Shown here one piece after another: positions 46,877 through 59,811 of a stretch of 64,000 nucleotides of DNA (position 1 is its first letter; every line of letters begins with the position of its first letter). A program made the translations under genes and the position numbers. Location of the stretch: contig NC_058189.1 of assembly GCF_907165205.1 (NCBI RefSeq), positions 52,230,270 to 52,294,269 on the forward strand. The letters are read 5' to 3'. The notes below the pieces were generated by a model that worked only from the letters and a program-made list of their open reading frames with translations, made no database searches and had not been told where the DNA came from. This stretch comes from Coccinella septempunctata (lineage: Eukaryota > Arthropoda > Insecta > Coleoptera > Coccinellidae).

Positions 46877-47981
46877 ATGGTTCAAAAAAGGATTAATGTT
46901 AAAGACAAACTCAACAGCGATGGGGAAGTTGATCTGAGTATGCTGGATATCACGGATGTTCCAGTAAAAGAAATTGTAAGTTACCAGATTCGGCTACAAT
47001 AAGTAACATATTTCATTTCTATTTATTTTCAGTCAACATTGAAAAAAGCCACTACACTCAACTTATATAATAATAGTATATCGAAGTTACCTGTAAGTTG
47101 AACTCTTCTATTTATGAAGTTCATGAATGTAATAATTTTACATATTTTAGGCAAACTTTCCCATTTTGACCAATTTAATAAAGCTTGACTTGAGTAAGAA
47201 TTGCCTCACAGAATTACCAGAGAATTTTGGAGATTTGGCAAAACTCAAACATTTAGATTTATATCAGAATCAGCTGAAGCAATTACCATTAAGTTTTTCA
47301 AAACTTAAAGCTTTGAAGTGGTTAGATTTGAAAGAAAACCCTCTGGAACCTACTTTATTGAAAGTTGCTGGACCTTGTGAGAACACTAAACAGTGTCAGA
47401 CTTGTGCTCGAAATATAATCAACTATTTGACTCGGCAACAAAATAAGGCTGATGCTGAAAAAGAAGAGAAGGAAAAACTAAGGAAGAAACAACTTGAAAT
47501 GAATGAAATTAAGAAGAAAGAAGAGAAGAAATCTAAAAAGAAGGAAACTCAGGAAATCCAGAAAAATGGCGAAGTAAAGGTGCTAACGAAAACTGAGAAG
47601 AAAAAATTGAAGAAAATGAAGAAACAAAGTGAAACAAAAACTTCAAGCAATTTTTCTCCTTTGACACTAGCCTTATTATTATTGATATCACTCTTCATTT
47701 TAACAGCAATGAAATTGAAATATCTTGAAAATTTTGAAAAGTTAATTGAAGACTCTTATTTCAAACTAGTAGCATTATTGCCTGCTGATTACCAAAAGTA
47801 TGGCGAAATTTTTGCTGCTAGTTTCAAACAAGTGCATCTTAAAACTGGAGTGTATTGTTCAAATATCATTCACTACATTCAAAATAATGAGTACTGTATA
47901 TTGGTGTACAATACTTGTAGAGAACATTCAATTAATCTTTTTTCAAGAATACAATCTTTGTACAGAAATATTGTGTCATAG
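46877..47981 (+). CDS. LRRC59: Leucine-rich repeat-containing protein 59
   Basis: Three exons: 46877-46975, 47033-47092 and 47151-47981, with GT-AG introns of 57 and 58 bases, giving 329 residues (human about 307). The start follows AACAAA. Residues 35-110 form leucine-rich repeats (LNLYNNSISKLP, LIKLDLSKNCLTELPENF, KLKHLDLYQNQLKQLP). Then come Cys-rich CENTKQCQTC, a highly charged Lys/Glu coiled coil (about 140-215), one membrane helix (about 224-242, LTLALLLLISLFILTAM) and a lumenal tail. In vertebrates it is a tail-anchored-type ER and nuclear-envelope protein that binds ribosomes and helps nuclear import of growth factors and CIP2A. Order and length match. AATAAA at 48000-48005. It is convergent with DCAF11, 737 bases apart. 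Confidence 0.92.
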
Positions 47982-47995
47982 TGCCTTCTAATAAT

Positions 47996-48005
47996 TTATA
48001 ATAAA
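47996..48005 (+). terminator. Polyadenylation signal of LRRC59
   Basis: AATAAA at 48000-48005, 19 bases after the stop codon, followed by T-rich sequence. The 3' UTR would be very short. Confidence 0.7.
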
Positions 48006-48717
48006 ACACATTTTTAAAATTATAGTGTTTTATTCACTGAATGGATAAACCTCAACTTATCCTTGTTGCTATGGGTTGAATATTGTCGTCTTCAAACGTA
48101 AAAATGGAATGAAATATTTTTATGTTGAATTCTGAGGGTTCATTATAAAAAAAATGCAGAAGTCTTTCCTTCATAATACATATAATTGATGATGTAGTTA
48201 TTTACAAAATATATACATTCAAATCAAATAGGTTTCAAAATAGTAATTCACATAAATTAACTGAAAAACATGACTACACTCCAAAAAAATTGAACCTGGT
48301 GGTGCATTTTTCCTTAACAGTGGAAAACACCAAAACTAGTGTCTAGTGAATTGACTTCTTCAATGAATATCAATTCCTCAACAATTTTTTTTTAATTCCT
48401 GAAAAATATTTTGTACAAAGTTTGTTGATTTTTTTTCATTGAAAAAGACTGCTAATACAACAATTTGAACCTGGCAAAAATTATTGGACAGAAATAATTA
48501 TTCATTGCTTATTATATGCTAAACATTAACCTTTTTTTTGATTGATTTACATTTTATGCTTTTTTATAAGATGTAAAAATTTAACTTACTCAAAATGTTA
48601 ATATTCTCACTTTTCAATTTTATTAGTACATTAGTATGAGTTTTGATGATTTCCCATTATCAACCTAGACAATACTGCGATAATCCACCTCCTTCGCAAT
48701 GTATAAAATATTAAAGG

Positions 48718-51629
48718 CTATGTATAATTCTCTTCGATTCTATTACTATTGGTTAGTCGCAAACTCCTTCGTCGTCTACTGTGAACGAATTTAGCACCTT
48801 CATTTTCAAAATCATCATTGCAAAAAATCCATCTCTTCACACTATGATCCCACTAAAAAATGAATATTCACAATAGAAGAATTCATAAAAAAAATCTTAA
48901 CACAATAATTATGACCTTAGGTTTTAATTTTTGAGCACTCTGTTTTATTTATAGAGGATATTATTGTGTTGGAAATATTTTCACCTACCGAAGTTGACAC
49001 AAACTCCATTCGCTTAGGATGCCAATGAACATCTCGCACACATTTCATATGAGCTTTATATTGTTGAACAATATCACCAGTCAAAGCATTGTATACTGAA
49101 AATATCCAATTCATAATATGATAGTTAGCTGTGGCACATATTATCGTTATGCAACATTTTGAAATTAAATACTCACCAACCACATATCCCGAACCTCCCC
49201 CTGTATATATAAATTCTTGACCAGTTGTTTCTGCCGGTGAAAATCTGCATCTTATTAGGGTTTTGGTAACAGAGTGACCTCTATAGGTCATTACAGATGT
49301 ATCAGATGAAAGTTGCCAGCTCTTATCAGTAGATGACACTATAAAATTGACATCGGACTAGTAGGTAATAAAAAATTGTGAACATATAACAAAGCACCCA
49401 TCCACATTATAACACTGCTTATATGTGAATATTTACATTTTTTTGGTACTTCCTGCCATCTATAATCCCAACTCATCATCTCAACTGCTAGCAGAGCAGC
49501 TCTGGCTTCATCCTCTTTGATGAATTTTCGAATATCCCAAAGTTTTATACTTTGGTCTTTGCTGTTAGAAATCAAATATCTCCCATCTCTCTTCGAATCT
49601 AAAAATGTTACTCCGTCTAAATGTCCGGCCAAAGTACCAACCACAACACTTGGATTTTCTCTCAGAGTTCGTCGATCCCAAACTTTTATCAGGCCATCAT
49701 CGCCTCCAGTGTAAATTATATTGGAAGAATCATCAGAAAATGTCACACAGTTGACATCATAATGGTGCGCCCTAACCTATAATAAATGCTTAGCGTCAAC
49801 GAGAAAACAGATTTAATACATTTAAGCCACAATTTACCTTAGCTACTCTAGTGCCTTGCTGTCGATCATACACATACAAACATCCATCATTAGAAGCAGC
49901 TAATATTTCCTTATTATCGTAGGAAAATGCCAGGGAGAAGACACAAAACCTTCTTCCATTTTCAACAAGGCGAATAGTTTCTAATTTTGACAAGTCGCCA
50001 TCAACAGGATACATATGAACTGAAAAACAAACATTCTACTTATTTTACCATTTTTAAGCCCCCTTTTCCTTATACTTATTCCTCAAATTCATAATCTCCT
50101 GATCTATCTACTAGCCTAGTGATTAATAAAATATCAATACCAAAAAAAATTTCACAATTATGACAGAAAAGTTTCTTGCCCTTTTTTAATCTCACTATCT
50201 CACCACACACCAAATCAGTATACCAATGGTTTACTTTTATTTATATATTTTGCATTGAAATATTTTTCAAAACTTACCATTACTAGACCATGTTGAATAT
50301 GCAAAGCAGGTTTGATCTGGACTGAAAGCAACATCAATTATACTCCAACCTACATCCTTAGCTTGAAATGTGTGCAATTTCTTATAGGAATCATCATCCG
50401 ACTTATATAATCTCAAATATCTATCTGGAAAAAAATCATTCATAATTTGTTATAATCTAATAAGTGTTTCAAAAATGAATGAATAATAATTCTTGAATGG
50501 AATATTATCATGAATAATATATGTTTAAATTTCCAGCCAACAGAATATTATTTTATGAAGCTTTTATATGTTTACAGTGAAAATAAACTTATGTCGAAGT
50601 GTTACTATTTGCTTAAAATATTGAATCATATAATGGTTCACTCATAAGTGTTTAATGCACATCTCTCTATGTACCATATACACACTTATTTTTATTACTT
50701 GACTACTTGGTTCTTAGACTCTAGTATGCACCAGAATACATAATTCTTAGGGAAAGTTGTTTAAACAATGAAGTCACGTCACCGATGTTGAACTCGTATT
50801 CTTACGAAGGCAGTATAAACAAACAATTAGAAATGGATGAATGAAACTCTTCTATACATTTGATATTCATAAAATACCTTGAGATGCTGTCAAATATCTT
50901 GAACCATCTTTATTGAATATTCCACAGAAAACCTTTCCTTCATAGCAGTCTAGGTCAATTGGTTTATTTGGTAAAAATTTATTAGAGATTCTACATTTGT
51001 TGCCAAAAGTGAAATTAGCATATGGACTAGTTTTACCAATCTGAAAATCTATAAATGACGGCTTTATCGGATAGTTTATTCTTCACTTACCTCCCTTGTT
51101 CCCAAAACATTCACCAAGTTTTTAAAACGGGAAGTTCCAACCTTAGGTATCGCCAAACCAACCATAGCATGTGTTTCATCATAGAAATCACTGAGCTAAA
51201 AAGTGTACTTGATTTATTGCAATGTGTAACAATTAACTAGCTAGAATTCACCTTTAAAATTTCTTTCTTATATCTCTGTGAGACTGAACCTTCAGATAAA
51301 ATGTTTCTTATGTTGGTTTCCTAAAAAAAATTTATCATGTTCAGAATCAGAATTGAATCATGCTGTTTTTAGAAAGCTTAATGCCAATTAATGAATTTTC
51401 ATTATAACATTGGTAGCAAAATCTTATCTGCATTGTGCTGCAGAACATTTCTATACAATATTTTTGTCTATATATTTTAATTATTATTATAGGGAGGGAG
51501 GTCTGGAAGTCGTAAGACGAATTTTTCAATTGAAAAGCTAATTCATTACATTATCAGCTTTCACTATTCTGTTCAATTATTATATTTGATTTGAAAAAAA
51601 CAAGTTGCTAACTCAATAATTCCTACCAT
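48718..51629 (-). CDS. DCAF11: DDB1- and CUL4-associated factor 11 (WDR23)
   Basis: Exons on the minus strand: 51252-51320, 51091-51195, 50878-51040, 50278-50424, 49838-50019, 49437-49776, 49177-49338, 48989-49095 and 48718-48852. A likely one-codon start exon ends ATG|GTAGGA at 51627-51629. All phases agree and give about 470 residues. WD40 blades are visible: VFCGIFNKDGSRYLTASQ, DVAFSPDQTCFAYSTWS, SNDGCLYVYDRQQGTRVAK, IYTGGDDGLIKVWDRRT, YLISNSKDQSIKLWDIRKF, MTYRGHSVTKTLIRCRFSP and CVRDVHWHPKRMEFVSTS, ending WDHSVKRW. The GGDD and NSKDQSIKLWDIR wording is specific to DCAF11. The protein is a substrate receptor of CUL4-DDB1 ubiquitin ligase; the C. elegans ortholog restrains SKN-1/Nrf. It is shorter at the N terminus than human (546). 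The start is inferred; the rest is firm. A minus-strand AATAAA lies at 48619-48624. Confidence 0.92.
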
Positions 51630-52093
51630 GATTGCCGATGAATTGATTTTGTTTCCAGTGAAAATATTTCTAAAAATGCTATGTTATTAATAACATGAGA
51701 ATTTTACGAAGATTGTAAGAAAATTAAGATACTATCTGATAATTAAGCAGTATATTTTTGTTTTCAAAATGAGCTTTTCCATGTCTTGTCAAAATTGTCA
51801 AGTTACTAAAGTTCTAGATGACAGTTGACAGATTTAACTTTGCGACTTGTCACCAGAGATATATCTATATCTCTGCTTGTCACTTGAACGTTTAGTTTTT
51901 TTATTATTAAAATAATAAAAAATATGATATAATATAAATTTTATCTGAAACCACAAACATTTCAGAGATCAAAAACTTCATAGTTAAGTTTATAATTCAA
52001 TAGATATCCCATATATGGAATTAATGAAACTAACCTGCTTCGTATCTATGAACTATGTTCTATGATTCGAATTAAATAACCTCCATCTGTTTA
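51630..52093. other. Upstream region of DCAF11
   Basis: About 460 AT-rich bases between the proposed DCAF11 start and a transposon insertion. It should contain the DCAF11 promoter; no specific site stands out. Confidence 0.4.
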
Positions 52094-52101
52094 GTTTTTC
52101 T

Positions 52102-53573
52102 CATAGACCTAATAAAATATGGACAGGCCCTGAGAGAGAGAGGTCACGAGTAGTACGTTAGAAAGAGATGGACATATGGTAGAAAATGTCAAAATCATAT
52201 GTTTACTGTTTACTGTTCAGCTACTGTGTTTTCAATCGATATTTCATTCTCGTCACAAACAATTTAGCAGAAATCTAGGTTTTTAGAATCGACTGCTACA
52301 TGCTAATAAAGCGAAAGTGATTTATTTTTGGAAATAATAGACCAATAAAGGAGTTTCTTTGTTATTTCATGTATGTACATATAGGACATGATTTACAAAG
52401 ATTTACAAGAAATATACCTAGTCTACTTTCTATATTTCATAAGGCCACAGCAAGAATTTGTAGAGGTGACTTGAATTTCGAGATAGTAGATATATTATTG
52501 AATATTATAAGGAATGTTGTTCTAAACGAAGTAGTTACATATGTACCATCACATTTTATTTCAAGGCATGTCCGAAGAAAATACTTAACTCCAATCTGGA
52601 TTCAATATTAGGAAGAGAAAAGATGTAAATCATTCAGTAAGCCCTGTGACATCGGCAAACTCAAAACTCAATATTTTCTGTTGATCAGTGTCACAGAAAT
52701 CTAACACTGGAAAGCCACACGATAAAGAAACAGGAGCAGTAAAATATTACTGCCAGGAGTGCCAGAGAAGAGCAACTAAACCACCTGATGGAGAACCTAT
52801 CAAAATAATTGAAAAAAAAATTGTGAATGATTAATCATCATATAAATATTTACTTGGCAGTAAATTTCATATTATTTGTGAAAGTATCAATAAACATACT
52901 CAAAAGTATTGCCCTTTTCTCTATACCACACATGTTCTTGCTCAAGGAAGGTGAAATGTTTAAAAAATTCACTTTAACGATTAATTTTTCTCTGTGCAGC
53001 CAGAACGCAAAGCAGGGGTCCTTTTATCTTCCCAAATCACGAGTAATTTCAGTGTATATAAAATCAGACTCTGGCGAATGAGATAATAGTGTTGTTTTAC
53101 ACAACTCTCAAGTTTTTTACATTAATTAAAATCAGAAAAAAAAATTTCAGGTAGTATTTTTTTTATACGGAATCTATTATTTTATCAACACTTGGAAGTT
53201 TCAAGTACGAGAAAAATATAGTTGATTTGATAACATTTTCGAAGTTGATTTCAGTCAGAGACAACCTCTATTGTTGTCTTCTCTTTCAGTACAAAAATTG
53301 CTTCAAATTAATAGAAAGTCTATAAATCTACCGACAACCACCCAAAAATGCAACATGGAGGTTCAGCGGGCTTGTAGAATTCCCGAGTTTACTCGATAAC
53401 TTGGTTGAAGCGGCAACGTTGATTTATTCTCTACCAGCTACCAGCTTGACGTTTACTACCAGGGACTACTGTTATCTCTCTTTTCTACCACCCCCCTCTC
53501 TCTCGTTGGTATTCCTCGATGCGGTGAACGGGAAAACCACGTGAAGGCCTGTCCATGTATTATTAGGTCTATG
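52102..53573. mobile_element. Transposon with 28-bp ends and perfect 8-bp target duplication
   Basis: 1,472 bp. Inverted ends begin CATAGACCTAATAAAATATG on the left; the right end, inverted, begins CATAGACCTAATAATACATG, and both continue GACAGGCC. The 8-base duplication GTTTTTCT occurs at 52094-52101 and 53574-53581. About 28-bp ends starting CA and an 8-bp duplication fit the P superfamily, or hAT. A plus-strand frame at 52369-52611 (80 codons) shows no domain I recognise and no transposase core is visible, so it is probably non-autonomous. It separates the divergent DCAF11 and ANAPC4 genes. Confidence 0.8.
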
Positions 53574-53671
53574 GTTTTTCTATGCCACAAAATTTGAAAA
53601 AACAAAAACATAAACAAACATCAATTCAACTTGATAGCATAAATATTGATATATGTGCTTTATAGTACAAA

Positions 53672-56477
53672 ATGCTCCCTACAATTAAGCAATTAGAAGA
53701 AAAAAATTTACCATATGAAATAGGTCATATGGTTTGGAATGACCGAATGGATTTAGTTGCTTATTCAACAAGTAAAGGTTAAATAACTTTTTCCATTGGT
53801 TTCCAATCAGGATTTTATGTGTATTGCTAAAAATTCCAGGTGAAGTCGCTCTACATCGTCTCACTTGGGCAAGAGCTTGGATATTATGTCCTCCCAGTAA
53901 AAACATAAAAGTTGAATGCATAACATTCAGACCTGATGGAAAAGTGATAGCTATAGCTTATTCTAATGGTAGGATTATTAAACTATGTGTCCAGGACAAT
54001 AGTCCTTTCAATCTACAATTGTCAACTTTTTTCAAAATCCTCCCAGTTTCTGTAGAATATAATTTTAGGTGAAGTTTGGATAGTAAGTATTGAAAATAAA
54101 GCTGTTTGTACTTTCATATCTTCAAAGAAAGATATTTCTTGTATGTCCTGGGTCCAAGAGAAGAGCAAACAGAAAAATGAAAGTTATGAGAAGTTCTCAA
54201 ATGATGATGAACACCATAACTATATAGAATACATTGTGAGTAATTTGAATAGTGTCATACATAATAAGTTAATTTTTTTGTATTACTAGGACTTATCTGC
54301 CTCGTATTTAGCTGAGCCACCTTTAATGTATGCTGAAGATAATATTCGATCTCCTAAAAAGAGACAACGACCAAGTCTTCTTAATGAACAATATGAACTC
54401 AATATACTTGCAGTTGGTACCAAAGGTGGTGATATAAATCTTTATGTATATGGGGAATTCCCTTTTGTAGAATTGAACATGAATGATTGCCTGGGAATTA
54501 AATGTTCTATTGAAAATATTCTATTCAAAGAAGATCTAAGCAAGATTTCTGTAACAATAAAGGATAGCAATAATGATGTTAAAATTGCAATAATTGATTC
54601 TGCAATGATCAAATCAAAAAGCAAAGAAATATTTGCTTTTGCTCATAAATGTATTCAGTTGACTTATTTGATAGAAATTATTTATAGTAGCATAAGGAGT
54701 ATGAAAGAGAGCTGGGAGAGTATTTTAATAGAAATGGATAATAAACTATCCAAATATGCTAGTAGATGTTCTGAAGATGGTCTTGCTGCTGAATTCTTGG
54801 ATTTATTAATGTTTGGCAAATATTCAGAAAACATGCAGGAATTCCTTATCCGTGACCTTACTAAAAAAGGATTAGAAAAGTTTGGGGAGGGAATTGAAGT
54901 GAGCTATTCTACCATGCAAGAATTACTTCTGAAATATGTAACCAAATATGGTCAATCCATTACATACCACTTAGCAGAACTTCGAGGAATGGTTAGAATG
55001 CGGCACAAATATTATGTGAGTATTCAACATAAAAAAATTTCATAACTATCAACTATATAGGGTGTCCCATCGGAAGTGCCCATTAGAAGATTCAAAACTG
55101 TTTCATGAAATTGCTTTCAAATGCAAACAGTATATTTTAATGCTGCATTTCAATTCAGAACGAAAAATAGGTAGGGTCTTCTAAAATTAAGGTTGAAAAC
55201 TACCTAACATAGCTATAAGGAATACCACATGAAATTAATGTGTCCATGACATCCATTTACATTCTAGCCAAGAGTAATAGATCTTTGCAAATATTTTGAA
55301 AAAGGAACCTTTGTATAAATTTTCTAACAGATCCAATATACATTTCTTCATGAACTTTTAACAGGCATTCCTGATGGAACTGATGAGATTTTTCATTTTT
55401 GATGGTGACTTCAAAGTTTTTTTTTAGTTTATCGATATATGTGAAGATAGAATTACGGAAGGCATTAGGTCAACAGGAGCCTTTCTTATAAAAACTGGGG
55501 AAATGCATCAAACAATCAACCAGTCTATTGTGAATTATAAATCATTTTTCCGATGGCTTTATAGAGCTATGATGGTTTTATTGGAAGAAGCTGAACCACC
55601 AGAGTTGCACACAATGACTCAACAAGAATTGGCTCATATTGCTGAATTTTTTCAAAATTTTGATAACATAGAAGGAAATGGAAAAGGTTTCATGATGGAA
55701 AAATTAGGACAGTATTTATCTGATGAAGCACTAATAGCCCCTCCAAAAATGGAAGAAAATGAATGGTACGCTTTTTTAGCTGAGAATACTTGTTTGAAAA
55801 ATGACCCACTTATCTTAGAACATGATAAAGAATTCTCATTGATTCAACAATTTAACAAACTTAAATCGAGCTTGTCTTTCATATATTCATCATCGAAAAA
55901 CATGCATAGACATTTCAGAAAATTCAAAATATTCAATAGTATAAACTCACCTGATAAACTTATTCTTGAAAGTGTCAATAGGGAAGATTCTATGTTATAT
56001 TTTTTTCCTAAATCGATACATGAAATCACTTTATTACAAATCGGTTTAAATGATGCTGATTGTAATACAAAAAGTTGCGATTTCAACTTTATCGAACATA
56101 GTGAACCCAATCTTACATATGAAGTAAGTGATATGAAAATGTATTCTTCATCTACAATTTCTCTGCTGCTGCGAGATGTAAATAATCGAACATCAATATT
56201 ATATCAGTTTCCCATAGATGCAGCTTTATATTTTACTCGCGAAATTAACATCTCCACCCAAAGTTTGTACGATAACCCCAGCCCATTACTGGTGAACGGT
56301 ACATATTTAAATCCAAAAATATACAAAGATATTCAAATGATTGGATCTCACCTAGCTGTTTCTGGAAGTAGGAAAGTTGGAATTGTATTATCAGCAAGTA
56401 GGCATAAAGTTAAATTATTCGAAATGGAATGCGAAGACGACGATGATGATGATGAGGATGCTGATATGAGTATGTAG
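53672..56477 (+). CDS. ANAPC4: Anaphase-promoting complex subunit 4
   Basis: Five exons: 53672-53777, 53840-53968, 54069-54235, 54290-55015 and 55428-56477, in phase, giving 725 residues (human 808). The start reads MLPTIKQLEEKNLP, then MVWNDRMDLVAYSTSKGEV and LHRLTWARAW, the conserved start of the APC4 WD40-like N-terminal domain. The middle carries the helical APC4 domain (AEFLDLLMFGKYSENMQEFL, SYSTMQELLLKYVTKYG, FFRWLYRAMM, VGQYL-type GQYLSDE). The tail is strongly acidic (ECEDDDDDDEDADMSM). APC4 is a scaffold of the APC/C ubiquitin ligase that drives exit from mitosis. The last intron (55016-55427) contains a piece like a foldback terminus (tagggtgtcc near 55060). AATAAA signals at 56502-56507 and 56661-56666. 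Confidence 0.95.
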
Positions 56478-56666
56478 ATATCAAATTGAAGGTGAAAGAG
56501 AAATAAAAGGGAATGTAATTACGGAAGATTAGATCAATAACTGGGTTTTATTATGTCGATAGAATCATGAATCATTGTGAAGTTTTGTATTTGAAGTAAT
56601 GCATTTTGTTGGTTCATAATTTTAATTCTGAATTCTTGTTTTCATGTTTAACTGTGAATTAATAAA

Positions 56667-57254
56667 TTCTGATGATCTGGTAATCACTAGAAAATGAATG
56701 AGGAATATTGAATATTTAACCCGATTTCCAAAATGAATTATTTTGATTGACAATGAAAAATGAAATTAGTACCTTCAAAATTATTTCAAAATCGGCTAGT
56801 GCCAATAACTGAAAGGTTTCATTATATGCTAAAAAAAACCCTAAAGATCTTCAAAAGTTATAAATGTATATTATATCAAGAAATATCCCAAGTCCTAGGC
56901 ATTGTATAAGGGGGAGAACTCTAAACCTGTGAAATGGTTGAAATGTTTTCCTACAGTTAAAAATCTGCCTATTCCGAACATTCTTCCTATTATACCTTCC
57001 AATTGATATGTTGAACATCCACTTCTTTTACCTGCAAGCCACCTCTATCTATAAAGATATGAAATCTTTCTATGACAAGCTGAATGAATGAGGCACAGTA
57101 AAACTACCAATAAAAATATGCAGTATTCACTCAACATATATTATAAATCATTAAATAAAACAACTTATTGTACTGAAATGATGGAATAGTTAAATATAAA
57201 CCCAGGAAATTGTGTGATAGCATTTCAAATTGAAATTATTACTAATACAGTGAA
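56667..57254. other. Convergent 3' interval of ANAPC4 and EMC8
   Basis: AT-rich spacer after the second ANAPC4 polyadenylation signal; presumably includes the EMC8 3' UTR. Nothing else seen. Confidence 0.5.
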
Positions 57255-58063
57255 TCATAAAAGCCCTTCAATTGCTTCGTTAATGGCTGGATTCAACCAG
57301 TCCAATTTGATGTCATCAAGGTGGTCATCAAAATCATTTATTGTATAATATTTTTCTTCCATGTTCAATTGGTTACAAATATCGAAAGTTTTTTCTGGTT
57401 TTACACAAACTCTCTTTGGATCACATGGTCTATATGAACCATCACTGAATTGAGCTACTTTAATAGCAGACTTCCACGTTGTTCCAACTTGCATGTTGTC
57501 CACCTATAAGATGATATTACAAAATATATAATTCCCATAAATGAACGATTTCTGACCAATAAAGAAATATGGAAGCACCCACATACTTATTGGAAATGTT
57601 ATCTATGAATAACATTTCATTTTAGCTGTACATGTAAGCTTTGTCAGACAATATTATACTCACCACAACTAAACATGGGTGATTAAAATTAGAAGCGAGT
57701 TTGTCGGTAATTCTACTTTCAGATTTTTCAAACGAATTTTCCCTCAAATTTTCATGGGCAGTATAGTAACCAGCAATACATAAACCTTTCTTAGACACTA
57801 GTTCATCAATCTGAAATGGACTAATCAATAAAATTTCTTGATGCAGTGTCATACATTTTTACTTGTGCAAGTGCAACTTCAGCCATTGGAGTTAAATTCA
57901 GGCCGATATGAAACAGCGGTACTGCATCCTCGAAAGTAATTTCTTTGGATTTGGTTGATACTTTGGCTAATAAAACTCCATTTACAGCACAGTGAGGATA
58001 TTTTGTAGCATGTAATATGATTTTGCAATAAGCTTGTGCTTTGAACGTTATACACTCGGACAT
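57255..58063 (-). CDS. EMC8: ER membrane protein complex subunit 8/9
   Basis: Three minus-strand exons: 57863-58063, 57664-57810 and 57255-57503, all in phase 0, giving 198 residues (human EMC8 about 210). Signature segments are FKAQAYCKIILHATKYPHCAVNGVLLAK, DAVPLFHIGLNLTPMAEVAL, LCIAGYYTAHENL, ITDKLASNF and DFDDHLDDIKLDWLNPAINE. This is an MPN-fold protein. The metal-binding JAMM residues expected of an active peptidase are not seen, as in other EMC8/9 proteins. It is a cytosolic subunit of the ER membrane complex that inserts tail-anchored and multi-pass proteins. Insects generally have one gene where vertebrates have EMC8 and EMC9. It is convergent with ANAPC4 (777 bases) and divergent from ERCC3 (1.75 kb). 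Confidence 0.95.
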
Positions 58064-59767
58064 AATTCAGAAAAATGTATAAGAATGCCTCAGATTTTCA
58101 CAAACTATCCTGTTTAATCGTAGCCCTAGTTCATTAGATAAATTCGGGATCGGGTAGTGTAAGGTTAATTAGAAATTAGGATGACATTCACAACACAGAA
58201 CTCAAAAAAGAATTCTTTATTGAGAACACAATTGTCAGATAAGAGAACATTACAAAACTTGGAAAATAGATGGCGATTGTATACGTTTAAAAAAGTGGAG
58301 GTACATTTCTACATTTTACACTTCTCAAGTTCATTCTTATCCACTTGTTATCCAAACAAAATTTTTCAGAATATTCATTTTATCCATGTATACTGATTAT
58401 GAGTAACACAATAAATAAATAAAGTAAAAGTAAAATAAATTGAAATTGAATTGTCACGAAAAAGATATCTGTATCCTCTATCGAAAACGAGTACCGACAG
58501 TATCGTCCTCTAGCGTGAAACACTTAATATAGATAATTTGAACTTTCTATACAAATCGTACAGTATGAAATAAAATTTGAAGGTGACCAGTTTCGGATTA
58601 TTCCTTTCGTTGTTGTGTTCAGTTCAAGCTTCTTTTCTCGTAATGCCTATTTTAATAAGAAAGTAAGTAGGCCATACTTGTATATTGCATGACCAATATA
58701 CAGCAAATAGCAACATTATATTGACGCTAAAAATTAAATTGACAGCGACTTCTAACAATAAAGTGGCGGTAAATGAACAGGATCGTTCAAAATTTGTCTA
58801 GAAAATTTCTGTTCATTAATAGAAAATTTCGATAAGATGATGAGAAGATTATTTTTATAAAAATAAAATCCTACGAGAATGAAAATATCAAATTCGAACG
58901 AACATAACATGAATGAAAAAATTATCCGCTTGGTAGGTTAGAAAATGTGAGCAGATACATTCTTGTCAAAAGCCAGTGGCGTAGACAAACTTGGCTTCGT
59001 CCGCCAAGTTGCTGAGTTTCACTTCAAATCGAAATGTGAAGTGGAACCCAGAGACAACCGTGGAACCTCTTTGGTGGAACAACGAGGTATATTCGAAGCA
59101 AAGATTATAGAGTTAGGTTATTCTGTTTCGAAGTATAGGCAAAGTAGCCGAAACCAAAATATTCAAGACAAATTGGCTGGTCTATTCCGCAGTTTGGAAA
59201 CATTAGTTTGTGTCTACAAAGATTGACTTCTTTGATGTCTACCCGCGTTTGGCAACAATACATATTTGTATTTCGTAAAGTTGCAAATACGTTAACTAAG
59301 GATATTTTTGGAGGTGATGATAAAAGCTTCCTCAAAAATCGGTAATGGTGAAGTCAAGCAGCCTCCTCAGAATTAATGAGGAGAACGGAGAGATGGCGAT
59401 CGAAAGCGCTTTTGTTTTGGAGCTTCTTGCACCGGTACAGTTCTGGATTTCTCGCCTCACTAATATTTGCTTCTCTCCATCTGCCATTATAAAGACTATC
59501 TTACCTTGAGATCCTAGATAGGCTGTATGAACGCAAAAAAAAATTAAACACTTTGGAAAGAGATTAAACAAACAAGGTCACTACTGTGCCCGTTAGTTTT
59601 CGGTTGGCCTTATTCTTCACCAGATATGCCTTTCCTGGAGAAACTTTTTTGTCCTTAGTGGCAAGACCACAAGGTGAGGTGAAGGAGTTCTGAAAGTTAG
59701 TAATGTTTATGTTCTGTGGTTAGTGCTCTCAGCTCTGTGGTTGATGAGTGACAGTTGTTTCCAAAGA
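58064..59767. other. Divergent interval between EMC8 and ERCC3, with an unexplained small frame
   Basis: Holds the upstream regions of both genes. A plus-strand frame of 87 codons at 58963-59226 (MSKASGVDKLGFVRQVAEF … LFRSLETLVCVYKD) has ordinary protein-like composition but matches nothing I know and has no clear splice sites. It may be a small gene, an exon or transposon debris. Confidence 0.35.
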
Positions 59768-59786
59768 TTAGGTTAGGTTAGGTTAG
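59768..59786 (+). repeat. Short TTAGG run just upstream of ERCC3
   Basis: Three and a half units of TTAGG, the insect telomere motif, 25 bases before the ERCC3 ATG and probably within its 5' UTR. Too short to be telomeric in function. Confidence 0.7.
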
Positions 59787-59811
59787 AAATTAAATACCAC
59801 AAATAAGAAAC

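Noticed and set aside
55016..55427. Complete transposon inside ANAPC4 intron 4
   Set aside because: Only one terminus-like phrase (tagggtgtcc) is visible. The other end could not be found.
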